DNA of 53,753 nucleotides from Halobacterium sp. KA-4 (GTDB lineage: Archaea; Halobacteriota; Halobacteria; Halobacteriales; Halobacteriaceae): assembly GCF_021028995.1 (NCBI RefSeq), contig NZ_JAJJZG010000019.1:1-53753 (forward strand). The letters are read 5' to 3'. This document shows positions 16,247 to 25,442 of the stretch, one piece after another. A model generated the notes under the pieces. It worked only from the letters and a program-made list of their open reading frames with translations, did no database searches and was not told the DNA's origin. Position numbers and translations under genes: made by a program. Numbering within the stretch: position 1 is the stretch's first letter; each line of letters begins with the position of its first letter.

Positions 16247-18193
16247 ATGGCATCACAGCAGCCTGTCGAACGTGACGTCCGCGTTCACGCTCGCAACATC
16301 GGTGGTATCGACGAGGCCGAAGTCTCGCTCCCCCCGGGTGTGACCGTGCTCACCGGCCGAAACGCGACCAACAGAACGTCGTTCCTCCAGGCGATTATGG
16401 CGGGTCTGGGTAGCGAGCGCGCCTCCCTGAAAGGCGACGCCGACGAGGGTGAAGTCGAACTGCAGGTTGGCGACGAAACCTACACCCGAACACTCACGCG
16501 AAGCGGCGACACCGTCGTCTACGGCGGCGACCCCTACCTCGACGACCCGCTCGTCGCCGACCAGTTCGCGTTCCTCCTCGAAAACACCGAAGTCCGCCGC
16601 GCCGTCGCGCGCGGCGACGATCTCCGTGAGATCATCATGGACCCGGTTGACACCGAGGAAATCGAGTCCCAGATCCGCGAACTCGAAAACGAGAAACGCG
16701 ACCTCGACAACCAGATCAAGGAGCTCGAGCGAATCGAGCACGAGCTCCCGGAACTCGAAGCCGAAAAACAAACCCTCGAAGCGGATCTCGAAGAAGCGCG
16801 CGAAGAGCTCGCCGACGTCGAGGCCGAAATCGAGGAAAAAGACGTCAGTCTCGAACAGAGCCGCTCCCAGAAGGAAGCCATCGAGGAGGCCTTCGAGGCA
16901 CTGCGGGACGCCCAATCCGACCTCGAAGATGTCGAGTTCGAACTCGAAACCGAACAGCAGACCCTCGAAGACCTCCGTGACGAGCGCGACCAGCTTGAAG
17001 CCGAACTTGACGACGTCGACGAGCACAATGAGAACCCCGACCGACTCGCCGGTCGCATCGACGAACTCCGTGAGCGCAAGCGAGCGCTCGACGACACGAT
17101 CAGCCAGCTCGGCAGCGTCATCAGCTTCAACGAGGAGATGCTCGATGGAGAAGGCCTAGACCTCGACGAGTTCGGTGACGATACCGATGCCGACCCGACC
17201 CAACAACTCCTCGGTGAGGCCGAGGACGTCGTCTGCTGGACGTGTGGCTCCGAGGTCGAGCGCGACAGCATCGAGGGGACTGTCGACCACCTCCGGGACC
17301 TCCGTGCGGAGAAACTCGACGAGCGTAGCGACCTCGACGCGCAAATCGACGAGCTCTCGTCGACTCGCTCGGAGATTCAGCGACAGCAGCGCGAACGCGA
17401 GCGCACGGAGCGACGCCTCTCGGAGGTCGAGAACGAAATCGAGGCCACCGAGAAGCGTATCGACTCTCTGGAGGATTCCCTTGAAGAGCAGCGCGAGGAA
17501 GTCCAGCGCCTCGAAGCCGAGACCGAGGACGCCGGCACGGGCGGCGACTACGACGAAGTGCTGGAACTCCACCGCAAGTCCAACGAAGTCGAACTCCGCG
17601 TCGACCGCTTGGAGAGCGACCTCGCGGACGTCGAATCCAGTATCGCCGACCACGAGGAGACGCTGGGCGAGCGCGACGAACTGGCCGAGCGCCGCGACGA
17701 AATCGACGACGAACTCACCGACCTCCGGACGAAAGTCGACCGCATCGAGGCCGAAGCCGTCGAGGAGTTCAATGACCACATGGAGTCCGTGCTCGCAGTG
17801 CTGGAGTACGACAACATCGAGCGCATCTGGGTCGAGCGCCGCGAACGCGAGGTCCGCGAGGGCCGCCGCAAGGTCGAGAAGACCACCTTCGACCTCCACA
17901 TCATCCGCGCGACCGACGACGGTACATCCTACCGGGACACCATCGACCACCTCTCCGAGAGTGAGCGCGAAGTGACTGGACTCGTGTTCGCGCTGGCAGG
18001 CTACCTCGTCCACGAAGTCTACGAAGACGTCCCGTTCATGGTGCTGGACTCCCTGGAAGCCATCGACTCCGACCGCATCGCACGCGTCGTGGAGTACTTC
18101 AGCGACTACGCTGACTACCTCACCGTCGCACTGCTCCCGGAGGACGCCCAGGCGCTCGACGACGACTACGCCTACGTCGAGCAGATCGACTAA
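16247..18193 (+). CDS. Archaea-specific SMC-related protein (Rad50/SMC-like ATPase with zinc hook)
   Basis: 648 residues with SMC architecture: N-terminal ATPase half (1-120), a long coiled coil (about 125-325), a central CWTCG motif (C330, C333) like the Rad50 zinc hook, a returning coiled coil (about 345-540), and a C-terminal ATPase half. The Walker A region reads GRNATNRTS (37-45) instead of GxxGxGKS, lacking the usual Lys; related haloarchaeal proteins share this change, to my knowledge. The Walker B-like segment is DVPFMVLDSLEAID near 604-617, with Ser where Glu usually follows Asp. ATP hydrolysis is therefore doubtful, while dimerisation through the hook is likely. Arrangement directly behind rdfA suggests a joint role in chromosome or plasmid structure or cell shape. 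Confidence 0.85.
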   Translation: MASQQPVERDVRVHARNIGGIDEAEVSLPPGVTVLTGRNATNRTSFLQAIMAGLGSERASLKGDADEGEVELQVGDETYTRTLTRSGDTVVYGGDPYLDDPLVADQFAFLLENTEVRRAVARGDDLREIIMDPVDTEEIESQIRELENEKRDLDNQIKELERIEHELPELEAEKQTLEADLEEAREELADVEAEIEEKDVSLEQSRSQKEAIEEAFEALRDAQSDLEDVEFELETEQQTLEDLRDERDQLEAELDDVDEHNENPDRLAGRIDELRERKRALDDTISQLGSVISFNEEMLDGEGLDLDEFGDDTDADPTQQLLGEAEDVVCWTCGSEVERDSIEGTVDHLRDLRAEKLDERSDLDAQIDELSSTRSEIQRQQRERERTERRLSEVENEIEATEKRIDSLEDSLEEQREEVQRLEAETEDAGTGGDYDEVLELHRKSNEVELRVDRLESDLADVESSIADHEETLGERDELAERRDEIDDELTDLRTKVDRIEAEAVEEFNDHMESVLAVLEYDNIERIWVERREREVREGRRKVEKTTFDLHIIRATDDGTSYRDTIDHLSESEREVTGLVFALAGYLVHEVYEDVPFMVLDSLEAIDSDRIARVVEYFSDYADYLTVALLPEDAQALDDDYAYVEQID

Positions 18194-18688
18194 CGGTCGC
18201 ATCCCCGTTCGACGGCTTCGTGATCGGGACGGAAAATCCGCGTTCGCCACCTGTTCGAATGGCGCTATTCGAATTGGCTATTGCTGTTATATGAGACTGG
18301 TAGTTCATTGTTTCTATAAATTTTATTATCTGCCTTACTTCGACATCGTGTCGCGTATTCCGGACGAAGGTTCGAGACCGTGGTTCAGAGTTTAGACAGA
18401 CCAGTTTCGTGCGAATTAGCCATACCAACCCCATACGAGTGCATCTATGGGTTTCGCTTTGTCGGAAGTGTGTGGTAGTTTTCTATATCTCAATACCGGA
18501 TTGATTTCCGTTATCAGCCAGAAATCGAGTTATTAGGCATTTAACTCCCTTATACTGGCTACTCGCCGAGTGAATCGTCACTATTGCCCGATAAATGTCT
18601 GATACCAATTACGAACCGCGAAACCTCTTTCAAAATAGCAGAACAACCATAATTAGAGAATATATCTAATTCTGGTATTTTTTCTTCG
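18194..18688. other. AT-rich gene-free interval
   Basis: About 495 bp between the convergent SMC-related and DUF2238 genes. It is clearly more AT-rich than its neighbours. No gene, RNA motif or IS end was recognised. Confidence 0.5.
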
Positions 18689-19375
18689 TCAAGACTGCCC
18701 GCCGGGTCGTGCGAACAACGCAATCGCCATCAGTACGGACCCCGCGACGATGGTGGTGCTGGACCAGACGAGTAGTTGTTGCGTCGTGCCGGGAGCAGTA
18801 GCGGCGAGGTCGACGAACACTCGGACGTCGACCGCCACGACGAGCACTGCACCCACGACGTCGAAGACGAGGTCGTAGGCAGTATCTTGCCAGCCATAGT
18901 ATACCAGCACAGGTTCGACGTCGTAGCGGTCGCCGAGGGCTCGCGCGACGAGCTCACCGAGTTCCCAGCAGACGCCGGCGACGACAGTGTAGCCGACTGC
19001 TGCGACGGCGACGACAGCGGTGGAAACAGTGTCACCGATAGTAACGAGCAGGCCGGCGTAAACGAGCGCCGTCAAAAGCGCCGCCGAAAGGGCGTGCGTT
19101 AGGTGGTCCCACCACCAAACCGAGTCGTAGGGGCCGAGCATCCCGATAGAGTGGAGGAGCCCGGCAACTGCCGTCCAGAACGCGAGTTCCGGGGCGACGA
19201 AGCCACGCTGGCCGAACTCGAATCCGGCAGCAGCGGCGACCGCGACTCCGGCGACGCCGAGCGAGACGGCGGCGTTGACGGCTGCTGCGACGTTTTTACG
19301 ACGTACGGCGAGCGCGAGCACGAACGCAATCGCGCCGAGCAGCGCGGTCAAGAGTGCAATCGCAGCGCTGTTCAT
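18689..19375 (-). CDS. DUF2238/YjdF-like integral membrane protein
   Basis: A 228-residue protein with about six or seven membrane segments (for example AIALLTALLGAIAFVLALAV at the N-terminus). Conserved polar motifs lie in or near the membrane: WWWDHLTHALSAALLTALVY, CWELGELVARALG and WQDTAYDLVFDVVGAVLVVA. This His/Asp/Glu pattern is diagnostic of the DUF2238 (YjdF) group, of unknown function. It stands alone: the next plus-strand gene diverges and the left side is AT-rich non-coding DNA. No signal peptide cleavage site is evident. Confidence 0.75.
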   Translation of the reverse strand: MNSAAIALLTALLGAIAFVLALAVRRKNVAAAVNAAVSLGVAGVAVAAAAGFEFGQRGFVAPELAFWTAVAGLLHSIGMLGPYDSVWWWDHLTHALSAALLTALVYAGLLVTIGDTVSTAVVAVAAVGYTVVAGVCWELGELVARALGDRYDVEPVLVYYGWQDTAYDLVFDVVGAVLVVAVDVRVFVDLAATAPGTTQQLLVWSSTTIVAGSVLMAIALFARPGGQS

Positions 19376-19494
19376 GGAATTCGGAACACCGATGCGCGGA
19401 AGATGGCGTCAGTCCGATAAGACTCTTTGGACCATATCCATCCACCCGCCGACGCCACGCGTATATGGGGCTGCGGCACCTATGATGACGTATC

Positions 19495-20244
19495 TTGCAC
19501 TCGGACTCCGCCAGTCTCTACAAGGCACCCCGAACGAACGTCTCCCAGAATCAGGGGAAGTTCCGCATCCACCTCAACTTCCCCGGGCGAAACCTTCGGG
19601 ACCACGAAGACCACGGCTACGGACCGCTCGCAACCGTCGTAGAGTCGTTTATGGATCCGGATACACTGATTTCGATGCACCAACACCGCAACGAGGAAAT
19701 CATCTCGTGGGTGCCCGAGGGCGTGATGCGCCACGATGACGGCGAGGGCAACAAACTCGTCACCGACCCCGAACACCTGATGGTGATGGGGTCCGGCAGC
19801 GGCTTCTGGCACGAGGAGCGCACGCTCACCGACGACCCGCCGCTGCGCATGCTCCAAATCTTCGTGCGGCCCCACAGCCTCGATCTCCCAGCGACCATCC
19901 AACACGAACCTATCCCCGACCCCGTGGCCAACGAGTGGCGTCACCTCTTCGGCCCCGATACGTCAGACGCGCCCCTCACAGTGCGCAATACGGTAGACTT
20001 CTACGACGTCCGCCTCGACGCGGAGAGTAGTGTCGACCTCCCTTCGAAGGCGGGGCGAGACGTCTACTTCTACATCTTCAATGGCGAGGTCACGGCCGAC
20101 AGCACCCACTTCGACACGACGGAAAGCGGCCTGCTCGTCGACGACGACACGGTCACAGTCACGGCAGAAACCGACGCAGTTCTCGTCGCATTCCTCGTCG
20201 ACCCCGACGCCCCTGTCACGCGACAGGGAACAGTCGGTCGCTAG
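19495..20244 (+). CDS. Pirin-family cupin protein, TTG start
   Basis: Pirins are bicupin, metal-binding proteins; some act as quercetinases, others in redox regulation. This 249-residue protein has the N-terminal cupin signature HGYGPLATVVESFMDPDTLI followed by SMHQHRNEEIISWVPEGVMR, giving the His-x-His metal pair and a downstream Glu. GSGSGFWHEERTL supplies a further His-Glu. An in-frame TGA at 19486-19488 forbids an upstream start and the next ATG lies inside the cupin core, so translation must begin around the TTG at 19495. CGTATATGGG at 19459-19468 is a fitting TATA-like box for a leaderless message. The C-terminal cupin is less conserved (SGLLVDDDTVTVTAE), as usual. Confidence 0.8.
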   Translation: MHSDSASLYKAPRTNVSQNQGKFRIHLNFPGRNLRDHEDHGYGPLATVVESFMDPDTLISMHQHRNEEIISWVPEGVMRHDDGEGNKLVTDPEHLMVMGSGSGFWHEERTLTDDPPLRMLQIFVRPHSLDLPATIQHEPIPDPVANEWRHLFGPDTSDAPLTVRNTVDFYDVRLDAESSVDLPSKAGRDVYFYIFNGEVTADSTHFDTTESGLLVDDDTVTVTAETDAVLVAFLVDPDAPVTRQGTVGR

Positions 20245-20283
20245 GAGCGGTCAAAACGACGCGATCGCTGACTCGTTTGGCGT

Positions 20284-20754
20284 TCAGTTGACGTCGACGA
20301 TTTCGACGTCGAACTCCAGCGTCTTGCCGGCGAGTTCGTGGTTGAAGTCCACGCGAATCTCCTCCTCATCAGCGTGAACGATTTCGCCGACCTGGCCGTT
20401 CTGAGCTTCCAGGTACGCGCCCTCTTCGGGCGTCTGCCCGCCGAGCATCTCGCGGAGTTCGGCCGTCTCGAAGGACTGGACGTTCTCTTCGTCCCACTCG
20501 CCGTAGCCCTTCTCGGGCGGGATTTCGATGGTCGTGGACTCGCCCTGCTCGAGGCCCACGAGGCCTTCTTCCATGCCCTCGATGACTTGCTGTTCGCCGA
20601 CGTCGAGCGTCAGCGGCGCGTACTCGCGCTCGCCCTCTGCCTCGGTCAGGCCCGCGTCCTCGGCGACGGCTTCACGCGAGGTGTCAAAGACGGTACCGTC
20701 GTCCATTCGACCAGTGTACTCCAGGGTCACAGAATCGCCGGTAGCGATTGTCAT
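20284..20754 (-). CDS. FKBP-type peptidyl-prolyl cis-trans isomerase (SlyD-like)
   Basis: This 156-residue enzyme isomerises Xaa-Pro bonds and acts as a chaperone in the cytoplasm. It opens MTIATGDSVTLEYTGRMDDG with TVFDTS, the FKBP active-site strand, and has VIEGMEEGLVGLEQGEST and IEIPPEKGYGEWDEENVQSF. The SlyD/FkpA-type insert-in-flap domain (about 75-135) is present, ending in VDFNHELAGKTLEFDVEIVD. His-rich metal-binding tail of bacterial SlyD is missing. It converges on the pirin gene with 39 bp between stops and is probably transcribed from its own promoter in the short space before 20807. Confidence 0.92.
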   Translation of the reverse strand: MTIATGDSVTLEYTGRMDDGTVFDTSREAVAEDAGLTEAEGEREYAPLTLDVGEQQVIEGMEEGLVGLEQGESTTIEIPPEKGYGEWDEENVQSFETAELREMLGGQTPEEGAYLEAQNGQVGEIVHADEEEIRVDFNHELAGKTLEFDVEIVDVN

Positions 20755-20806
20755 ACCCGAATAAGTATCGACGCACCAATAATCCCTTTCATCGACGGAC
20801 GCGCGA

Positions 20807-21892
20807 CTACCGTTCGAGGACTGTGTGTCGTTCGAGCGCTACTGAGGAGTCGACGGCTGAAACCGTTGTCGTCGGCCAGTCACCAGTAACAGTCAGCGGT
20901 TCTATCTCCTCGTCCGTCACGAGAAAGAGATCTTCGCTCTTCGCGCCCTGTACTGTCGGGTTCCAGGCGTATGCCATCGGTAGTTCGACTGACTCGGTGC
21001 TCTCCGGCGTCGCAATCCACTCGCGGCCAGCGAACCCGGCGGCACCCCCCTGATGGTGGTGTTCCCACTCGCCAGCCCAGCCGAGCACCGCATACGCGTC
21101 CTGAATCGCCTCGAAGACATCGCCGGCCGTGCCACCCGTGCGGCCCACTTCCTGGGTCGCGGCGAGCGCGCTAGCCTCGACGCGCATTGCGTCGTGGGTG
21201 CGTTCCGTGAGCCACGTTGGCGCGTCGTCGAACGCGACGGTTCGCGTGCAGCTACTGAAGAGGCCGTCGCGGTGAGCAGTGACCGAGACGAGCGCGTAGC
21301 TGCCGAGTGGTTTGTCCTTCGGGGTGTAGTGCCGGTAGGCCTGCGCGCGCTCGTTTCCCCCGACGAGGACGACCGGCGCCGCGATACCCTGCGATTCGAG
21401 TCGGGTCCGTAGCGTCGTTGCCGCGTCGCGCTCCGTCGTTTCCGGCGAGAGGGAGCGAGCGACCGATTCCACTGCGTCCGCCACGTCGTGAGCGAGGTCG
21501 CGGTACGTCTCGATTTGGTCGGCCGTGAGTGGCTGGCGGAGCGGTGACGCGTCGACGGCTGCGAATCCTTCGACAGGGAAGTCCGCGGCCGCCGGTGTTG
21601 GGCTGACGGCGGCGACGGCGGCCGCGAGGTCGCGCTCGTACCACTGGTACGTCTGGATCGTGATGTCCTCGGGAAGTTCCTCTGCGCGAAGCCGAGGTGC
21701 TTCGATGTTATTCGTGACGACGGTCACCGTGTCGCCGTCGTATCCTACTGCTGCCTCGCCGATATCGCCCGTTCGGTCGACGATGTTATCCCCGCCCTCG
21801 GTGAGCCACGCGAACGAGTTCGGTCGCGCTAACCATACCGCTTCGTAGTCGGTGGACGCCAGATACGCGTCGAGACGCTTCATTACGGTCAT
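20807..21892 (-). CDS. M24-fold protein, paralogue of the gene at 3052, also lacking metal ligands
   Basis: The 361-residue protein aligns along its length with the product of 3052-4167: MKRLDAYLASTDYEAVWLAR near the start, HHQGGAAGFAGREWIATPES and AYAWNPTVQGAKSEDLFLV near the end. The two metal-binding Asp positions before the TRT motif are again replaced, here by Ser and Ser (SSCTRTVAF and the residue 11 positions earlier), while the His region and last Glu remain. A GTG at 21901 is possible; I prefer the ATG at 21892. It starts about 10 bp after the stop of the upstream aminotransferase on the same strand, so the two are probably co-transcribed. An amidinohydrolase- or creatinase-like reaction on an amino-acid derivative is a guess. 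Confidence 0.8.
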   Translation of the reverse strand: MTVMKRLDAYLASTDYEAVWLARPNSFAWLTEGGDNIVDRTGDIGEAAVGYDGDTVTVVTNNIEAPRLRAEELPEDITIQTYQWYERDLAAAVAAVSPTPAAADFPVEGFAAVDASPLRQPLTADQIETYRDLAHDVADAVESVARSLSPETTERDAATTLRTRLESQGIAAPVVLVGGNERAQAYRHYTPKDKPLGSYALVSVTAHRDGLFSSCTRTVAFDDAPTWLTERTHDAMRVEASALAATQEVGRTGGTAGDVFEAIQDAYAVLGWAGEWEHHHQGGAAGFAGREWIATPESTESVELPMAYAWNPTVQGAKSEDLFLVTDEEIEPLTVTGDWPTTTVSAVDSSVALERHTVLER

Positions 21893-21901
21893 ATTATCCA
21901 C

Positions 21902-23059
21902 TTATTGGTTGTCGTCGACGAATTTCTCGAAGCGGTCCAGGCCTTCTTCGAGATTCTCAAGGCTGTTGGCGAACGAGAGCCGAAGGTTGCCCGCGCCGCC
22001 CGGGCCGAAGCCGCTACCGGGCGTGAGGACGACGCCGTAGTCGTCGCAGAGTTCTTTGGCGATTTCGAAGTCGTCGCCGAGCTCGGAGACGTCGATGAAC
22101 GCGTAGAACGCGCCGTCGGGCGTGGGCGCGGTGACGCCGTCAATGTCGGCGATTCGGTCAGCGACGTAGTTACGGCGTTCGAGGAACGCGTCGTACATCG
22201 CCTCGATTGGTTCTTGGTCGCCGGTGAGCGCTTCCGTGGCGGCCGCCTGTCCCACGCTGGACGGGCAGGCAGTCGTCGCCTCGTGAATCTTCGTCGTCTC
22301 CGAAATCAGGTGTTCGGGGCCGGCGAGCCAGCCGACGCGCCACCCGGTCATCGCGTACTGCTTGGAGACGGAGTCGACGACGAGCACGTTGTCAGTCTCC
22401 GCATCAGCGGCGAGACTGCGTGTCGGGCCGTCGTACGTCAGTCCCATGTAGACCTCGTCGGAGATGACCCACGCGTCGTGCTCAGCGGCAGCCTCGACGA
22501 CCTCAAGCGCGGCGTCGCGGTCGAACACCTGGCTGGTCGGGTTCGCCGGCGAGTTCAGGACAACTGCAGCGGTGTCCTCGGTGATGGCGTCGCGAACGAC
22601 GTCTACATCGAGTGCGTACCCTTCGTCCTCGTCAAGCGGGACGTTGACCGGCGTCGCGTCCGCAAGCTTCGCTTGCGCCTCGTAGTTCGGGTAGACCGGT
22701 GACGGAATGACAACCTCCTCGCCGTCTTCGGCGGTCGCGAGCAGCGCAAGGTGTAGTGCCTCCATGCCACCAACAGTCGCCATAATTTCGGACTCGGGGT
22801 CGAAAGATACGCTCCGCTCACGCTCGAACTTCTCCGCGACGGCTTCTCTGAACTCCAACGTCCCGGCGTTTGGCGAGTAGTGCGTCTCGCCACGCCGAGC
22901 CGCGTCGGCGGCCGCCTCGACGATGTGTTCAGGCGTGTCGAAGTCCGGTTCTCCCACCTCCAGTCGGACGAGATCGCCGTCGTGTTGCTCCGCGCGGTCG
23001 AACATCATGCGAATGCGCGAGCGTTCGACGCCCCGCACCCGCTCCGTGACGTCGGGCAT
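21902..23059 (-). CDS. PLP-dependent aminotransferase, class I/II (aspartate aminotransferase type)
   Basis: From the ATG at 23059 the protein has 385 residues and opens MPDVTERVRGVERSRIRMMF; an upstream extension to 23137 is poorly supported. Fold type I features are clear: LVRLEVGEPDFDTPEHI near the start, ATVGGMEALHLALLA cofactor phosphate loop, VVLNSPANPTSQVF with the cofactor-contacting Asn, ISDEVYMGLTYDG with the pyridine-contacting Asp, and the Schiff-base Lys in VDSVSKQYAMTGWRVGW. A C-terminal Arg in AGNLRLSFANS binds substrate carboxylate. The amino donor is unknown. The downstream M24-like gene follows almost without gap, hinting at joint catabolism of an amino compound. Confidence 0.9.
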   Translation of the reverse strand: MPDVTERVRGVERSRIRMMFDRAEQHDGDLVRLEVGEPDFDTPEHIVEAAADAARRGETHYSPNAGTLEFREAVAEKFERERSVSFDPESEIMATVGGMEALHLALLATAEDGEEVVIPSPVYPNYEAQAKLADATPVNVPLDEDEGYALDVDVVRDAITEDTAAVVLNSPANPTSQVFDRDAALEVVEAAAEHDAWVISDEVYMGLTYDGPTRSLAADAETDNVLVVDSVSKQYAMTGWRVGWLAGPEHLISETTKIHEATTACPSSVGQAAATEALTGDQEPIEAMYDAFLERRNYVADRIADIDGVTAPTPDGAFYAFIDVSELGDDFEIAKELCDDYGVVLTPGSGFGPGGAGNLRLSFANSLENLEEGLDRFEKFVDDNQ

Positions 23060-23249
23060 GCTCGCACCGACACCACCCGACGGCATACGGCTGGCGGTTG
23101 CGGCGACCTGTGACTGACGGAGGCTCTGTGGCAGCAAACTAGGTGAATTGCGTCGGCTTTGCGTGCGGCTACGTCATTGGGCGAGTCGCTGCACCGGAAC
23201 GCCCTGCTGGAAGCGCAACCATCCTCCGGGAGCAGCGAGAAGACAAGGT

Positions 23250-24272
23250 ATGCGTGATTCAAACCGCGAGTGGGTGTTCGCCGAACGCCCCGAGGGCGAG
23301 CCAGACATGGATAGCTTCGAACTCCGCGAAAGTGACGTGCCGAGTCCGAAGCACGGCGAACTGCTCGTGCGCGTCCACAACCTCTCCGTGGACCCCTACA
23401 TGCGAGGCCGGATGCGTGATGCCGAATCGTACGCAGAACCGTGGGACGTCGGCAATCCGATGGAGGGCGCTGTCGTCGGTGAGGTTGTCGAGAGCGAGAG
23501 CGACGCGTACGATGTCGGCGACCTCGTGACGGGCAACGGAACGTGGGCGGACTACAGCGTCCTCGACGCCGACAGTGTCGCCCCAGTGGACCCTTCGATC
23601 GCTGACCTGCCGGCGTATCTCGGTGTGCTCGGGATGCCCGGCCGGACCGCGTACTTCGGACTGTTGGAAGTCGGCGAACCCAAGCCCGGCGACACGGTCG
23701 TCGTGTCCGGGGCAGCGGGCGCGGTTGGCTCCGTTGTCGGCCAAATCGCGAAGCTCAACGGCTGTCGCGTCGTCGGGTTTGCGGGGTCCGATGAGAAAGT
23801 CGAGTGGCTCACCGACGACCTCGGGTTCGACGCCGCAATCAACTACAAGGACGTCGACGACTACCGCAGTGCACTCGACGACGCCGCACCCGGTGGTGTG
23901 GACGTCTACTTCGACAACGTCGGTGGCCCGATTACCGACGCCGTATTCACGAAGCTAAACCTCGACGCCCGCGTCGCCGTCTGCGGTCAGATCGCCCACT
24001 ACAACGACGAGGGCGTGCCGACGGGCCCACGGAAGCTCCCGCAACTCATCGCACCGCGCGCGAAAGTACAGGGACTGCTCGTCGGCGACTACGCCACGCG
24101 ATTCGGTGAGGCAAGCGAACAACTCGGCGAGTGGGTCGCGACCGGCGAGATTTCTCACCGGGAGACCGTCGTCGACGGCCTCGAAAACGCGCCCGACGCG
24201 TTCCTCGGCCTGTTCTCCGGGGACAACATCGGCAAGCAAGTCGTCAGCGTGGCCGACTCGGAATCCGAATAG
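23250..24272 (+). CDS. NADPH-dependent MDR-family reductase (curcumin/prostaglandin reductase-like)
   Basis: A 340-residue zinc-independent medium-chain dehydrogenase. The ATG at 23250 gives MRDSNREWVFAERPEGEPDM, typical of the NADP-dependent alkenal/curcumin reductase group; the longer start at 23148 adds Cys/Arg-rich sequence and is rejected. Key motifs: NLSVDPYMRGRM, the nucleotide-binding VVVSGAAGAVGSVVGQIAKL (about 151-170) and GGVDVYFDNVGGPITDAVF. No zinc-binding Cys cluster is present. Members reduce the double bond of alpha,beta-unsaturated carbonyl compounds, a detoxification role. It stands between two aminotransferase genes on the opposite strand, with no operon partner. Confidence 0.85.
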   Translation: MRDSNREWVFAERPEGEPDMDSFELRESDVPSPKHGELLVRVHNLSVDPYMRGRMRDAESYAEPWDVGNPMEGAVVGEVVESESDAYDVGDLVTGNGTWADYSVLDADSVAPVDPSIADLPAYLGVLGMPGRTAYFGLLEVGEPKPGDTVVVSGAAGAVGSVVGQIAKLNGCRVVGFAGSDEKVEWLTDDLGFDAAINYKDVDDYRSALDDAAPGGVDVYFDNVGGPITDAVFTKLNLDARVAVCGQIAHYNDEGVPTGPRKLPQLIAPRAKVQGLLVGDYATRFGEASEQLGEWVATGEISHRETVVDGLENAPDAFLGLFSGDNIGKQVVSVADSESE

Positions 24273-24296
24273 CGCGGCACGCGGCCCGCGTCCCGA

Positions 24297-25442
24297 TTAA
24301 TCGATGAATTCTTCGATGCGTGCGAGCGCTTCCTTGAGGTCACCGAGCCCCGTCGCGTACGTGACCCGCAGGTGGCCCTCACCACCGGTGCCGAAGACGT
24401 CGCCCGGGACGACTGCGACGCCCTGTTCCTCGATGAGCGCTTCGGCGAACTCGCTGCTGTCGTCCCACGGGCACTCGGGGAAGACGTAGAACGCGCCCGA
24501 CGCAGAGAAGCACTCGATGCCCATCTCCTCGAAGCGCGAGAGCACGAAGTTGCGGCGGCGGTCGTACTGCTCGCGCATCTCCGCGACCTCGTCCTCGCAG
24601 TTACGCAGCGCCTCGATAGCAGCATGCTGGGCGGTCGTGGGCGCGGACAGCATCGTATATTGGTGGATGCGGTTCATCGACTCGATGGCTTCCGGCGGGG
24701 CAAGCGCGTAGCCCAGCCGCAGTCCCGTCATCGCGTATGCCTTCGAGAACCCGTTGAACACGACCGTTCGCTCGCGCATCCCTGGCAGCGTCGCGATGGA
24801 CGTGTGGTCGTGCTCGTAAGACAGCGCGGCGTAGATTTCGTCGGCGAACACGCGCAGGTCGTGCTCGCGGACGAAGTCCGCGACCGGCTCTAGTTCCTCG
24901 CGGGTCATCGTCGCGCCGGTCGGGTTGTTCGGGTAGCACAGCACCAGCGTATCCGCGTCGGCGGCACCTGATGCTTCGAGGACGTCGCGCGTAAGCTTGA
25001 ATTCGTCCTCGCGGCGCGTCGGCACGTCAAGGACGTCAGCACCTGCGAGCCGCGCCGCCGGCACGTAGGAGAGATACGACGGCTGTGCGACCGCGACCGT
25101 GTCGCCGGGGTCGTGGAACGCGCGGAACGCGAGGTCGACCGCTTCGCTCGCGCCGGCGGTGACCAGCACTTCCTCGTCGGCGTCGTAGTCGAGGTCGTAG
25201 TTGTCGTCGACGTGCTCGACAATTTCCTCGCGGAGTTCGCGCAGCCCGCGGTTCGGCGTGTACGACGTCTGCCCGCGCTCCAGCGACGTGATAGCGGCGT
25301 CGCGGGCCGCCCACGGCGGCGCGAAGTCGGGTTCGCCGACGCCCAGCGAGATGATGTCATCCTGCTCTTCAGCGAGTTCGAAGTACCGCCGGATGCCGCT
25401 GGGCGGGACGGTTTCGAGGCGCTCGGACTCCTCGAAGCTCAT
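24297..25442 (-). CDS. PLP-dependent aminotransferase, translationally coupled to an Lrp-type regulator
   Basis: The 381-residue fold type I aminotransferase shows IISLGVGEPDFAPPWAARDA, VTAGASEAVDLAFRA, CYPNNPTGATMTREELEPVA, ADEIYAALSYEHDHTSI and the Schiff-base Lys in VFNGFSKAYAMTGLRLGYAL. The C-terminal GEGHLRVTYATGLGD supplies the carboxylate-binding Arg. Its ATG overlaps the stop of the upstream Lrp-type gene in an ATGA arrangement, so both are made from one message. It is clearly diverged from the aminotransferase at 21902-23059 (different active-site loops), so the pair is not a recent duplication. The substrate is unknown; aromatic or aspartate-type substrates are both possible. Confidence 0.9.
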   Translation of the reverse strand: MSFEESERLETVPPSGIRRYFELAEEQDDIISLGVGEPDFAPPWAARDAAITSLERGQTSYTPNRGLRELREEIVEHVDDNYDLDYDADEEVLVTAGASEAVDLAFRAFHDPGDTVAVAQPSYLSYVPAARLAGADVLDVPTRREDEFKLTRDVLEASGAADADTLVLCYPNNPTGATMTREELEPVADFVREHDLRVFADEIYAALSYEHDHTSIATLPGMRERTVVFNGFSKAYAMTGLRLGYALAPPEAIESMNRIHQYTMLSAPTTAQHAAIEALRNCEDEVAEMREQYDRRRNFVLSRFEEMGIECFSASGAFYVFPECPWDDSSEFAEALIEEQGVAVVPGDVFGTGGEGHLRVTYATGLGDLKEALARIEEFID

